Positions 1 to 11,660 are shown, numbered from the stretch's first letter. The stretch: DNA of 64,000 nucleotides from Eutreptiella sp. 'Long Island Sound 2002' (GCA_964036045.1 OZ038384.1:58129355-58193354); one strand, 5' to 3'. Notes: a model not told the origin generated them from the letters alone. A program made the numbers and translations.

Positions 1-1
1 C

Positions 2-232
2 CTTGCTCTCAAGATCTCAAGATGCTGTCACCAATCCATGGAGTTCCAAACCATTCCATGCTCCGTGATTTGCGAATGGGATCAGGGAAACAAAACAATT
101 CCTTTTGCAAATGTGGTGCATGATGACATGCCTGTTTCCCATGACAAGTATCAAGGTTACTATGTTCTGACCCAAAAGGTGAATGACTTTGTGTTGGGTT
201 ACATGTCGCGGAATGAGGAGTTGGAGACGTAA
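2..232 (+). CDS. Possible 3' end of a coding region cut by the window edge
   Basis: The frame is open from the first bases of the window to a TAA at 230-232, giving about 76 residues. The composition is ordinary and protein-like, with a mixture of charged, aromatic and aliphatic residues and no low-complexity stretch. The last part reads KYQGYYVLTQKVNDF followed by an acidic end. I do not recognise a family. No start is claimed, because the frame is already open at the edge and the first ATG (position 38) is not privileged. It could be a 3' exon of a gene or transposon lying mostly outside the window, or a chance open frame. Nothing nearby supports it further. Confidence 0.3.
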   Translation, partial: LALKISRCCHQSMEFQTIPCSVICEWDQGNKTIPFANVVHDDMPVSHDKYQGYYVLTQKVNDFVLGYMSRNEELET

Positions 233-1995
233 ATGTTCTTTGGAAAGGTGCCTTGGGATATATATTGCAATATGGATGGTAGATATTTCGGATTGAGGAC
301 AATTGTGTACTCTAAGGTTTACATCGGTAACCACAACATTTGCAGTTGAACATACGTCTGATGCGGTGATTCTGTGTTTTGTGTTTTTGGTCTTTATGGG
401 AGGTTCCGAAGGCAAGGCAACTTGGAGTATGAGGTAAGGGTGTTCTTGAAAGGTGGCCGACCCCCCCACCCTTGCAAACCCATCTCCATCCCCATACCAT
501 GCGTGAGAAGAGGTGGTACAATGGTGCACTACGTATTTTGGCTGTTTTCCGGGGGCGCGCCAGCCAGCCAGGGGGGGGGGGGGGGGTTTCCAATGCCTCC
601 CAGCCACCGAGCCGCGGCTAGGCGCAGCTCCAACGCGTACCCCACGTATTATGTCAACGTGATCCGGTCATTACTCCAGGTAGGGCTTGTGTAAAAACAG
701 ACGAACACATGACAAATGTGTCCCTAAGGAGTGAAACCGACCACGGGGGGGAGGGGGGGGGGGGCGCCGGGTCTCCTCTTATTCTCTACCCTCTGGCTGG
801 CTAGTGTAGACCTTGTCTTGCTTTGTTTGTATGCCACAGAGCCCCACATAGCACATGATATGCTACTGGAACAATTCTTTTTGAACAACGTATGTTGGAA
901 ATTGTTTGGCTCATTTACTTGCAATGCTCCTGCTGCAATAGCTTTAGACAATGTTGACCATGGCATTATGCAATGGTAGGTTGCATAATTCGGAGTTGTG
1001 CCTCTTTTAATTCAATTTACTTCATCAGCTAGTTGATCAATTGATGCTTTCTTCCAATGCATTGCCCACTCCTTATAGTGATGTCCGGCCATGGTTACGG
1101 AACACTGATTAAATTTTGGGATTCAAACTCCGCCCCCCTCAGCCTTTGCACCACCATTTGAATTTTTTTTCAACTAATGTGGACAACGCGGTACCTCCAT
1201 GACCATTACTTCTTACCTTCCACTAGCAACATGTTAAGTGCTAAAACATTATGTCACTTTCTCTATGTTCCAACATTCCACCATGTGGCCCGCTGTCTTG
1301 GGCTATCACGATGGGATATTCCTTGGGCTACAGGCGTGTGTAAGTGTGTGTTTTTACCCGCGAAAATTTTTTTGTGGGTTTTCATGAGAAATAGGGGTTT
1401 TTGATGGTGCTGAACACGATGCCGACATTTTTTCTTCTTCGTTTTGCCATTTTGCAAGGTTTCTAGACTATGGGTTTTTTGCCGTTTTACCCACAAATGT
1501 ACCCGCGGGGGTACATTTGCGGGTAAGTGGGTAAATTGCCCACTTACCCACTTACCCGCAAATGTACCTGCGTGGGTACATTTGCGGGTAAGTGGGTAAA
1601 TTGTGTACACTATGTGGGTAAATCTCGTGGGTTGGCAATCCATGTACCGTTCGTAGCCAAAGGAATAGAAGTCGTGGTCTATTTGCCTTTGTTATTGCAC
1701 CTCCTATGCATGCATGTGCAATTGCATTGTGTTCCATCCGATTGAGTTGCTTGACATCCCTAGGAGCGCCCTACGGCAAGCGTTTGTTCAATGTTTTTGT
1801 CCACACGGGGCCTCAGCGCAATTCACCCCCAGCCGCGGCTAGCCACGTCTAGAGGGGGGGGGGGGTCTCTCCCTATTCTCGACCCACCAGCCACCAGCCG
1901 CCATGGCTAGGTTCACCCCGAAACATTAAGTCCCAAAAGACTAAATGTAGCACATCATGGAACAAAAATTTATGGAAACCCGGGCGTGAGCAATC
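233..1995. other. Intergenic DNA with long G runs; no gene seen
   Basis: No open frame here has convincing protein composition. The region holds a 16-base G run near 571-586, further G-rich runs near 746-763 and 1854-1864, and the palindromic block around 1480-1600 listed separately. Confidence 0.6.
1544..1599. repeat. Perfect 25-bp inverted repeat with 6-bp loop
   Basis: The arm at 1544-1568 (beginning TTACCCACTTACCCGC) is the exact reverse complement of 1575-1599, separated by TGCGTG. A second, shorter hairpin with arms around AAATGTACC and GGTACATTT lies immediately upstream at about 1490-1520, and the unit GGGTAAGTGGGTAAATT recurs. The block could form cruciforms. It may be the core of a foldback or miniature element, but no target duplication was found. 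Confidence 0.8.
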
Positions 1996-2541
1996 ATGAA
2001 ATTCTTGAAACTACTAAACCTGCCGTTTTGCTCACGAGGTGTATGGATAACAATTATATTGCTCTGCTCCCCTGCTGCCATGCAACCCCTCTGTATGTTT
2101 TTTAACTTATTCCATTCAACTGTCTACGACATACCCATGAAATGGGAACTTGATGGTGACTCCGTCACCTGGTGCGAATCCTGCCTCTCCACTAACTCAG
2201 ATTTAGTCCTAAAGGGAGTCCCTATCCTCATCGACGCCATGTGCCCTGTGCAGTGCCCCATATGGACCCGCTGGCCCGACCGTTGGTCCCCTGGGTGCCC
2301 TATGGTACTGCAATCAATGCTCCCTGCCCTGGTGCTGAAATCGATCACGTTGTGCTCGAGTGCAGTCACTAGGGAACGTAACCTGCAAACAGTCATACAA
2401 GGTTGTGGGTACAAGGGCTACCCTTGGCGTTGGTGGTGGTTGCGTTGCCGGGTGAAGCTCAGCAACCACAACCTCCAACACATCCTTCCTTCGTACAGAG
2501 CCAAGTTGTGGTACCAGCAGGGACAATCCCTGGGAGGGTAG
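1996..2541 (+). CDS. Unidentified protein, tandem copy A (last 89 residues conserved)
   Basis: The open frame covers 181 residues. Its last 89 (2272 to the TAG at 2539-2541) align without a gap to the last 89 residues of the next copy at 2865-3134, with 50 identities by my count, and both end in a Gly-Gly-stop. Shared landmarks are WPxRWSPxCP near the start, LQSMLP, TLCS, then KGYPWxWWW. Ungapped protein similarity with a shared stop argues that this was coding when the copies diverged. Sequence upstream of 2272 is not shared. A CAG at about 2255 could be a splice acceptor, so the true N-terminus may lie in an upstream exon and the first half of this frame may be fortuitous. I do not recognise the family. 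It could be a cellular gene pair or a retroelement fragment. Confidence 0.45.
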   Translation: MKFLKLLNLPFCSRGVWITIILLCSPAAMQPLCMFFNLFHSTVYDIPMKWELDGDSVTWCESCLSTNSDLVLKGVPILIDAMCPVQCPIWTRWPDRWSPGCPMVLQSMLPALVLKSITLCSSAVTRERNLQTVIQGCGYKGYPWRWWWLRCRVKLSNHNLQHILPSYRAKLWYQQGQSLGG

Positions 2542-3300
2542 GCGGGACATTTCCACCACCATATTGTGTGCATGTAATGCCTGAGTCGAGGCGAAAATCC
2601 ATTTTGCAGCTTCCCACTACATTTTCAGATTATGTGTTTGTAACACAGTAGAGCCTGTGCTTGTTTCATTGCTTTGCATTGTGTTGAATGTGCAATACCA
2701 TCGAGGCTTTTCACACCACCTTTGTGAATAAAGAAACGGGTCGCATCACGTAGAAAGAAAATCCAAGCAGGCGGAATTGACTGGCGGTCGACATTGGGGA
2801 AACAACACAACAAGATCAAGCTCAGCAAGCGTTGGCCCCAGATGCCAACCCTCTCTGCCTTCGGTGGCCTAATCGATGGTCCCCGAGCTGCCCTGTGACC
2901 CTCCAATCCATGCTTCCCTCCATAGTGCTGAAGGCCACCACCCTGTGCTCTGACCCTGTGGCCCGACAGCTGAATTTTCAAACCATTGTTCAGTGGTGCG
3001 GGGCCAAGGGTTACCCCTGGAAATGGTGGTGGATGCCCTTGCGTGCCCGTCTCAAAAACTTAGGGCTGCTGTCCCTGGTTCCTCTAAAACGAGTGAAGCA
3101 CTGGTGTGCCCAAGGCAAGTCCATGGGAGGGTAGTGGGAGGGCACATCACACACAGGCACACTGTGCACCTATGTCTCTCTTGCTTGCAATGCTAAAGTA
3201 TAGGCGAAATTCGAGACCCATCTACTGTCTGCAGATTACTCTGTGTTGTTAACACTGTTGAGCCTTTGCTCTGTTGTTGCTTTGCATTGTGTTGAATAGG
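2265..3300 (+). repeat. Tandem duplication of about 0.43 kb, offset 593 bp
   Basis: Segments of roughly 2265-2700 and 2860-3300 are related through the coding part and into the 3' flank. In both, the flank contains a version of CAGATTA followed by TGTGTT, GTAACAC, GAGCCT and the shared string TTGCTTTGCATTGTGTTGAA. This points to duplication of an exon plus its 3' region. Confidence 0.75.
2832..3134 (+). CDS. Unidentified protein, tandem copy B
   Basis: The open frame covers 100 residues. From residue 12 it is collinear and gap-free with copy A just upstream, keeping LQSMLP, VLK, TLCS, the KGYPWKWWW block and the terminal Gly-Gly-stop. It is basic and has six tryptophans. Candidate acceptors (CAG) sit just before the conserved start near 2830-2846, so this may be the last exon of a spliced gene. 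The differences between A and B are spread evenly and include no frameshift, unlike the retroelement remains elsewhere in the window. Function is unknown. Confidence 0.45.
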   Translation: MAPDANPLCLRWPNRWSPSCPVTLQSMLPSIVLKATTLCSDPVARQLNFQTIVQWCGAKGYPWKWWWMPLRARLKNLGLLSLVPLKRVKHWCAQGKSMGG

Positions 3301-5608
3301 GTTGACCAATCATGAACCACGGCACGTAGCTCTTGCATGCCAATGAATTCTAGTACACTGGGATGGGAACAAGCGCTCTTCCAAACTAGGGACAGGCAGT
3401 GTGACATCAAGCAAGCGTACCGTCAGAATGGGTGGCTACCGTGCCTGATAACTTCCCTTCGCTGGAAGGATCTTATGCTTGATTGGGACAAGCATATGAG
3501 GCACTTATCCAGTGGGACGGCATTTTCAACAGCATTGTTGGAGGCACAGGACTGGGGGTGAAGGTGCATCGGGTACACAGGTTTTTTCCGCGAAAAGTGT
3601 GTGTGTACACGGTTTTCTACATACACAGGGAATGGTTGGGAGGAGCAATTCTTGGGGATTGTGCACATCCACGGTACCAATCTCTCTTAGCTAGAATCAG
3701 ATAACATGAAGATCACATTTGCAAGCAATTGCCACATAGGTATTGGTCTCTTTCAGCCAGAATCTTATAGCAAAGAATTTGGGGAATCACCAAAGAATGG
3801 ATTTCTTTTCCTGACCCTCGGGATAATGGATAGTGAAGGTGACGGCAACAAGGAATGGGCAAGGGGGCCGTGTTAGCGGTACCCGGTTGTTTCCTATAAA
3901 AATTTCCCTCCGACTACCAACTCACAGCAGAGGCAATCACGCCACGATTGCCTATCCTAGAAGCCATGGTTTTGTCACCTCCCAGTCTGGTGTCGAACTG
4001 ACGTGAAACTCCCAGTTTTCCAACTAACCCATGGTGACACCCATCCTCCCTCCCAACGCCGACTCCTTGATGCTTTAGCCCAAAGGCACGCGACATGTTG
4101 TCCTCCTTCGTCCCCAACCAAGTAGCGAAGTGCCCGCACTATGCTTTTGGTCGTGAAGTGATATACTTGAATATATGTTGCTTAATGCTCCTACTTCATT
4201 CCAAACAATGCCCGAAGGAATGGTGGATGCCACTTTTGCTTGCCAAGTGTGATACAGCTGGTTTAGGTGACTTGGCCCTGTCTGCATTTCGGTGCTTGTC
4301 TTCTACATGAGTCATAGGAACACTCACAATGCCCTTGTTATCATTCAACCTAGTTGCTAAGGTACGATCAACGCACACATTCCAGTGCCACGAGTATTGC
4401 CTCCGCATCGCTATCCTCACAGAAAGGCTCGTGCCTTGTGTTTCTGTCTTCTTTTGTTGTGCCGCTTTTGTTGCTGCGCCACCGAGGGAGCGGAAGCACA
4501 CACCAATTGACGTGAGGATTAGCGGTTGAATTACCAATTGTTGATATACTTACACGGTTTTCTGGGTCCAAGAAACCGGTGCATGCACGCACTTTTTCTT
4601 CAAAAATTTCCCTCTCTACACGGTTTTAATGCACATGCATTGTGGAATCGGGGCACACAAGTGTCATAATTCGCATCAATCAAAAGGTGACCACTCAAAT
4701 CCTATACAGTACACAACACAACACACAACAGAAAACACAACACGACACCAGGGCGCGAAAATGGCTTCATTTTGCCCAACGATATGGTCACCGTGTTGGC
4801 CGTGTTTGGGGTGGGTACTTAGGGGGGTTGGAATTCCCCTCCGCCCTGTGTAACACAATAACACAAGGGGAGGTGGAGTACTTTCTAAGTGCCCGTAATA
4901 GCTGTGTTGACACACCCAATCTCCAAGGGCCCAGTAAAAGGCCAACATTGCATGCATGCACAAGTTGGAAACACATTGCGTCTTGCGTCCCTCATAAAAA
5001 CAACTTGCATTGCACACATCTAAAATGCGCAAGGAAGTTCCGCAACTGACACTACTTCTATTCTACTTCTACTACATCTAGCACAAAGTGCAAAAATTCT
5101 TGACTTGGTATTGCATGCACCAAGCAACACTTTTTGTGCATGCGCTCCATGTTCCTCCAATGTGCTAAGAAGAACATTTTGTGGAGGCAAACCCCCATGT
5201 TTCGGGCCGAATGTGAAGGCCAATATGTACAAACGCATCCTGTGCATCTGTTTGCACCACACCATGCTTCCGGTTTTCGGACTTCTGGAGTTCAGACTTG
5301 TTTTGACCGGTGCATGGTGCTTGCATTGTACCGTGGACAATGCTTGCAAGGTGTTGGGTCTTGTTCATAGCATGCGATCCCCTTGTTTTCTAGATATCAA
5401 CGAGGCAGGGGAAGTCACGGATCGGCTGTGCCACATGATTGTGTGTTTGTGGCTTGCGAAAGAGTGTGGAAGATGTGTCCACTTTTGGTGTGCATTGCCC
5501 AACGTGCAGTGGTCTTTTGCATTTTGTTGCCCAGGTCAGTGATAAGCGATTGGTCTTGCGGACACCCTCCCCCTAGGCGGGGGGGAGGGGGTTGGCATGC
5601 CGCCTTGG
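3301..5608. other. Intergenic DNA; no convincing gene
   Basis: Open frames of up to about 145 residues exist but look like shadows. The string ACACGGTTTT recurs near 3616, 4552 and 4619, suggesting fragments of one dispersed repeat. A stretch of AAC/ACA simple sequence lies at about 4710-4750. Confidence 0.5.
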
Positions 5609-5760
5609 TGTATTGTTCTATTGGCCGATCGCCATTCGCTGTCGTTCCCTTGAGCCTTTTCCCTCCATAGGTGGTGGTGCCCATCGGCCTCTCACCACCT
5701 TGTGTCATTCCTCTTCCTCCTTGCCCTATCTCTGGCCCTGCCCTATCCTGGGGGGGGGGG
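5609..5760 (+). repeat. Dispersed repeat, copy 1 of 2
   Basis: This segment is related to 9128-9290 in the same orientation. Both carry TATTGGCC, then a GAGCC or GAACC followed by CTTTCC-type pyrimidines, then CCATAGGTGG and CCCATCGGCCT followed by CACCACCTTGTG. The TTTCC...ATAGG context resembles a splice acceptor, so it could be an exon edge, but no coding frame is shared. Confidence 0.7.
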
Positions 5761-7059
5761 TCAAGGAGTCAAAGGCATGTTTCAGTGATTTTAGAAGAAC
5801 GCCCCCCCCAAGGGGTTGGGCATGGGGTTGAGTCATTGAAATAGTGTATGTCATGTGTAAGCAAGATGCTACGGGGCCTTCTACAGGGGGGGGGGGTTTC
5901 GTGGGGGATTTATTTCGCATGGGAAATTTCGTGTTTCAAATTGACTGCAAAATGTACCACACAGATTCTGGGGGTCTCCGCGAAATTTCCCACGCTTGTT
6001 CTAGGTACCACGAATTTTTCTTTGGCGCCTTTGGCGCCTCGGTGCTCTTTGTGCATCCTCAGTGGCAGCGGTAGCCAGGTATTGTTGCGCTGTTGTTGGC
6101 AGTCAGTCTGTTTTGTTCCGTCCTCTATTTTCAGTTGTGGTATGGAGGGAGTTACACGCACCGTGCGTGCACCGTGCGAGGTTTCGATGTATGTTTTCAT
6201 GGGCACTGTTTTTTCCCCGCTTCCAGGCTCAAAGGTGGTCTTGGTGGCGTTGGCAGTGGTTCTGGCCCCGGGTGGTCCCTCCTCGGGTCGGCCTTGAAGT
6301 TCTGACTGCCCCCCCAGCTGGAGGGTGTCTCTGGGGCGGCTCAACTCTATTTTGGCAATTGGCAGAATAAACCATGCGTTTTTGGGTCCACCAAGCCATG
6401 CACTGAATTACACTGGAGATGGTCCGCGAAATTTCCCACACTTTTTTCAGTGACCTCCGCGAATTTCCCGCTGCGAAATAGTACCCACACGAAAATCCCC
6501 CCCCCCCCCCCTGTACGCATGGCGAACGTTAAACTAGTGTTGTCTGGTAATGAGGATTCAAGTGTGGAGACAGATACTTCTTCAGCCTCTTTGGACCCAC
6601 ACTCTGAGTGATGAATTTCCACTGCTGTGACAAGCAATCATTATGGGTTATAGGGCGATAGTTAATGAGGACTGCTCCATGGTGGAGCGATCGAAAGGTG
6701 TGGACGTTGGCGGTGTTTGTTGGGGGGGAAAATGTGACAAGAATTCGAGGGATGAAATGACTCCGCTTTGCTAACTGGAGGCCATTTGCTTTTTTACAGG
6801 GGTGCATTCAAAGAGCCATTAATGCGTGTGCTTATGAGGTATTTGGGGCCTGGGCCTGACGAATCCGAGCCCACCGTGCCCACGGTGGATTTGAAAGCAC
6901 CAAGCATTACAGGTGTTTGCCATCCACAGCTTGTGAAAAACGCATCTAAGATTGCACAACAGGACCGAGCTGCTCTTGACAACGCCAAATCGACTAGATT
7001 GCTCCCGACGTGAGCCTCGGATGTGCAGAAGCCATTTGTGACCATATTGGGACTATAGG
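5761..7059. other. Intergenic DNA with G/C homopolymers and a repeated 16-mer
   Basis: CCGCGAAATTTCCCAC occurs near 5980 and again near 6428, with a partial copy close by (about 6457) and an inverted partial copy near 5922. Long G or C runs lie near 5750, 5886 and 6499. No gene is supported. Confidence 0.5.
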
Positions 7060-7067
7060 ACGGTGGC

Positions 7068-7448
7068 CAGAGTTGAGGCTAGACTCCGGCAAGGATTTTG
7101 TTTATACCCAGCAGCCTCCGGCGGGGAGTTGCCCTCGCATCCGGCAGCCTCTCACAGAGGCTTAGGTCACCTGCCGCAGCCTCCGGCAGGGTAAACACCA
7201 CTCTCCCAGAAGCATAAGTAGACGTTTCTAGGAGGGCAGCGGGGTCGGAAATTTGCGACCACCCACCTCCTTGGCAAGGCTACCATTTTTAAGGCCGGGA
7301 GAGCGCCTTACAACCAATTGCACATCCACAACTTCCGCAATGAACGCATGCCTCCAGCAGAGGGAGGGATCGCATCCGGCGGTCTCCGACACGAAGTTGC
7401 CCTCGCATCCGGCAGCCATCGGATTGCCGGAGTCTAGCCTCAACTCTG
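7068..7448. mobile_element. hAT-like miniature inverted-repeat element (381 bp, non-autonomous)
   Basis: The first 25 bp (7068-7092, starting CAGAGTTGAGGCTAG) are the exact reverse complement of the last 25 bp (7424-7448). The flanks are ACGGTGGC (7060-7067) and ACGGTTGC (7449-7456), an 8-bp target duplication with one mismatch. Termini beginning CAG and an 8-bp duplication are the signature of the hAT superfamily. Inside are several direct and inverted copies of a CTCGCATCCGGCAGCC-like motif, as expected for subterminal transposase-binding repeats. There is no transposase frame, so it would depend on an autonomous relative elsewhere. Confidence 0.8.
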
Positions 7449-7456
7449 ACGGTTGC

Positions 7457-9127
7457 AGTTTCCTGCTTGATTCAAGTTCTTACAAAACCACTCGTGCTTC
7501 CTTTGGCAGGTAAGGCTCACAAGGCCATAGAGTTGCTGTCCATTACCGGTGGATGGAGCAGCACTGATTTCCCTTCAGATTGCATTGACAAATGGGATGG
7601 CAATCAGGTGCCTGCTTTCCCCTTGATCGCACTGGCTCATTAATTTTCATTTTTCGGAAAGATCCATGAGACCGGTCACGATCACTAATTGAATTGCACG
7701 AACCGCATAAACTAGCACAAACTGCGGAAATTGATCGAAACAAACTGTGCCAAGTGATCAGACGACAAAGACCACAAAGACCAGTCTGAGCGAAAGGCAT
7801 ATTTGTAGGAACATCCATTGTACAGATAGGCAGCTGAGGGTCAAAAGGAGGAGATCGGTGACCCTGATACGACGGTGTCCTTTGGCAAACTGAACACCCC
7901 AATACCGAGGGATCCTCATGAGGCCCACGTTCGACGCCTCAGCAGCGCAGTTTCGCTGTGGAGGCATCTCAAGAGCACATGTAGCTGCACCCCCAGCTGT
8001 CCCCTTTCTGGAAGTTCCCCATGGTCAATTACGGCAGGGCACTGTGCTCTCACCCCAGTACACCTCTTCACATCTGGTGCAAGTGTATCAGTAAACACAC
8101 CGTGTGGCGCAAAATCAGAAAAGGACGCAATAACATTCACGCAAGCTCAGCTGCAGTGACGCAAACCATGAAATTTTGTAAGGGGAAAATTTCGTCATTT
8201 TCCTTAAAGGCGGAATTTTCCAAGACAGTTTTCCCCTGGCGGAATCCCTCCCCTGTATGAGTGTCCCAGGCGCCTTGCACCCATGGGGGTCCACAGATGT
8301 TGTACTGTTTTTGCAGGTGCCAGTGCTGTATCTGAATCTGTTTGAAGCATGGGACTTAGATTTGCAGCGAGGTGTGGGCCCTGTTGGCAGGGCAACCAGA
8401 CAAGTGCATGGCATTGTACCCGCCGCAGGAGATTTGTGTGTGCAGCTGGGTCTCCAAGTTGGGCTGCAGTGAATAGTGCCTGAGGGGGTTCTGTGTGGGG
8501 TGCATCTGAGATGTCAAAGTCTCAGCTTACAAGGGACCCTGGATGCAGGCCAAATCGAACTTACGAGCTTTTAGCACTGCCGTGGATGTCAGTCATGTGC
8601 TTCACGCACGTTGATCCCCAGCACCACCAATAGGATGGTTGGGTCGCAGCCTGGAGGGGGGTGTCCTCGGCGTTGGCGCTTTGGAGTAAATTGGAAGAAA
8701 ATGCTTGGAGGGCTTGGCATTTTTGGGGGGTTGGTGGGCTGCTCCATTGGGCCGTAGCCCAGAGGGTGTAGAGGGTGTAGAGGCTGATCAGCTGGAGGCA
8801 ATAATGGTTTGTCTTCCATTAGATACAGTTTGCATATGCTTTTTTGCCAGCCACAGACTCTTGTGCCAAAATGGGCTTACAGAAGGATCATACGGACGGT
8901 CTGGGGCCTTTGGGTGGGTGGCTGTTGGGAAGTGTGGGTTGGTCTCAAGAAACGCCACTTCAATCCCCTCCCCTCTTCCACCTAATTCGTTTTATTGAAC
9001 ACCCTGCCCGTTGCCAAGAAAAGCACACGTCATCACAGCCTTGGTTTACTCTGTCCATGCCTTGCGCATGTGTGTGCCTTTGCTAAGGAGTCCTTTGTGG
9101 GGGAGGGTGGGTTTGGCATGAGGCCTG
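7457..9127. other. Intergenic DNA; no gene seen
   Basis: No frame with convincing coding character. Nothing structured was recognised beyond ordinary short repeats. Confidence 0.5.
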
Positions 9128-9290
9128 TTGTATTGCTGTCTGCGGCTGTGGGCACCTATTGGCCTCTCGCCACTTGCCCTTGCCCTTTCCTTGAACCCTT
9201 TCCTTCCATAGGTGGCGGCGCCCATCGGCCTTTCACCACCTTGTGCCCTCCCTATCCCTGCCTGGCCTACCCTAACCTCCGTACTCACCC
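9128..9290 (+). repeat. Dispersed repeat, copy 2 of 2
   Basis: Partner of 5609-5760, in the same orientation. Long frames running through it are not conserved between the copies. Confidence 0.7.
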
Positions 9291-10589
9291 TTCCTTTCCC
9301 TTGGTAGGTTGTGCCAACGGAGCCCCCAGACCGTCCCTGTTTCACTGCTCTGTGTCGGGTCCACACAGGGCAACGGCCCATGCCGTTGGCCAGGTGCGTC
9401 CAAGTGGACACCCCATACCGCCGGTCTGGGAACCCTCCCCAAAGGTGGCTTTTGGGCCAGGATGTCCACTTGCAGGGTCACGTAACAACCTTCAGCAGCC
9501 TGTCCTTTCCTGCGCCCAGTCCTCTTTGTGGCGAGCACATCATGTGCCCCCCCCCACCCCCCAGCCCCCCCCCTGGGTCCGTGGTGTGTGTATTGTGTGT
9601 CCATTCCCTCGCGTGGCATGGGTGCCACCCGGGGTGATGGGTGGGGCGTAGTGTGGAGTGATGGGTGGGGATGTGTTGTGTGGGTGGTGGTGGTGGACTA
9701 AGGGTGATGGGTGGGAATTGGTGTTTTAATAGGAGTTGTGGGTTGGGCCACTTGTGTATGCTGGCTCACCTCCTCCAACATGCACCGGGATACAACTGAG
9801 CGCATCCGCGTATGAGATGGGAGAGGGGGGGGTTGCTTATTTCTGGAAAGTGGGTGCCCCCTTCAGTTGGGACCCCCATGGGGTGGAGTTTGACCAAGAT
9901 TGGAGCAGCAGGTCTGTAGGTAAGCGTCGACTAGGGCTAAATGATGACCTAAGCCTGGCCCGAAGCTGCCCAGGATCATCCCGGTTCGCTCCAAAATCGC
10001 AACTGATTAAATTTTTAGGCAGCCCATGCTATGTGGTGGCCACGAGTCTACAAATGGAATGCTGTGCACGCAGTGCAACAACACGCCCGAAGGGGGTGGT
10101 TTGGAGCGGTTTGCACCATGGGGTGCACAGATTGGCTGGTTTATTGTGCACACTATGCGTCGACCCAGAGGCAGGTACGGTTTTTCCCTCTGCATAGAAT
10201 TACAAAAAATGCTTGTTTTTGCATTCTTTTTTTGCGGTTTTAGCAGATTTGGCCAACCGGCCAAGGGAGGGATACTGTGATGTGAATCTGGGACCTCCGT
10301 TTGCCACCTCGGGGTGTGCAAACCCTGCTTTTCCACAATAGCTTCTTTTGATTCTCTGATGCCATCGCGTGGTTTTGTCGTTGTCAAAAGCCAATTTTTT
10401 TCTAAATTGAAACGTGCAGTAGAACCCTGTGGCAAGCTGGGGTCCAGGTTTAGTGTGGGGGAAATGGGTGCCTCTCAGAGGTGTGCAAGGCAATACCCTT
10501 GTTAACCCCCGTATACCCCATACATTTGGGAGCATGAGAGCCTTGTCTCTCAGAAATGAGTGTTTCGCACAATTTTTGTTTGTGCATGT
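9291..10589. other. Intergenic DNA; no gene seen
   Basis: It includes a C-rich stretch at 9546-9575 and TG-rich DNA at 9620-9720. A frame of over 200 residues on the other strand runs into the A/T block that follows and is low in complexity. Confidence 0.5.
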
Positions 10590-10865
10590 TGTCAGCTGTG
10601 TATTGTTTTTTTTTTGCGTAAATACGAGTGCCAACAAAAGCGTACTGTTGTGCAATTTTCCAATTGCGGTCGTGAGTACAAAAAAATCGCATGGGCAAGT
10701 ACAGCAAAACCAGGTATTGGCATGTGCTTTAAAGAAACACACATATTTATACAAATATACAAATATACAAATATACAATACAAATGGTACGTTTTTTTTG
10801 TACTTGCGTTTGCTACAGAAAAACAACGACGACAACAAATTACACGCCGTTACACCCAAAAGAAG
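10590..10865. repeat. A/T-tract block preceding satellite (locus 1)
   Basis: Runs of seven to ten T or A alternate with short GC-bearing linkers such as GCGTAAATACG, and an ATACAAAT array lies at about 10755-10790. It resembles the blocks at 13375-13565, 27608-27885 and 43222-43400. Like the 27.6-kb block, it directly precedes satellite DNA. Confidence 0.65.
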
Positions 10866-10889
10866 ATGAGTGGCCACTAGCCACTTCTG

Positions 10890-11660
10890 ATTTTGTGCCC
10901 ATTTGGACCCCCAAGAAAGGCAGTCCTTAAGGAGTCTTTCTTTTTTGTTCAAGCTCGCCCTTAAGGGCATTTTTCCAACGGCCCAACACTAGCCATGTTT
11001 GTTGGCCCCCAAGAAGGCAACGACTATGTAGCCATTCTGCCCACATGTGGGCCCCCAAGAGGGAAGGGGTGAAGTACCCACTTCTGATCCCCCCCCCCCG
11101 CTGAGCACTTGGGACCCCCGAGAAGGTAGGGATTATGTAGCCATCTTGTCCATATTTGGGCCATTTCTGATTTATTTTCCCGTGTTGAGCACTAGGGACC
11201 CCCAAGAAAGCAAGGATTTTGTTGCCATCTTGCCCAGATTTGGGCCCGGGGTAAGGTAGGGATGAAGTAGCCCATTCTGATTTTTTCCCCGTGCAAGGCA
11301 CTTGGGACCCCCGAAAAGGCAGGGATTACGTAGCCATCTTGCCCAAATTTGGGCCATTTCTGATTTTTCCCCTCTGCTAAGCACTAGGGACCCCAAGAAG
11401 GTAGGGGCGATGTAGCCATCTTGCCCAGATTTGGCCCCTTTCTAATTTATATTCCCGTGTTGAGCACTGGGCACCCCCAAGAAGGCAAGGGTTGTGTTGC
11501 CATCTTGCCGAGTTTTGGGCCCTGAGGAAGGCGGGGTGAAGTAGCCACTGTTGATTTTTTCCCCGTGCGGGGCATTGGAGACCCCGAAGAAGGCAGGGTT
11601 TATGTAGCCATCTTGCCCAAATTTGTGCCCATTTTGATTTTTTCCCTGTGCTTTGGAGTG
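10890..11660. repeat. Diverged minisatellite related to the 85-bp satellite
   Basis: About nine imperfect units carry GGGACCCCCAAGAAGG, then GATGTAGCCATCTTGCCC, then TTTGGGCC and TTCTGATTTTTTCCCC, with unit lengths between about 83 and 108 bp. The same order of motifs makes up the 85-bp satellite at 27905-30990, so the two arrays share an ancestor. Units here are much more diverged and vary in length. Confidence 0.8.

Noticed and set aside
10200-10970. Minus-strand frame of 256 residues
   Set aside because: It runs across the A/T-tract block and has Phe/Lys/Asn-rich low-complexity content and no recognisable domain.
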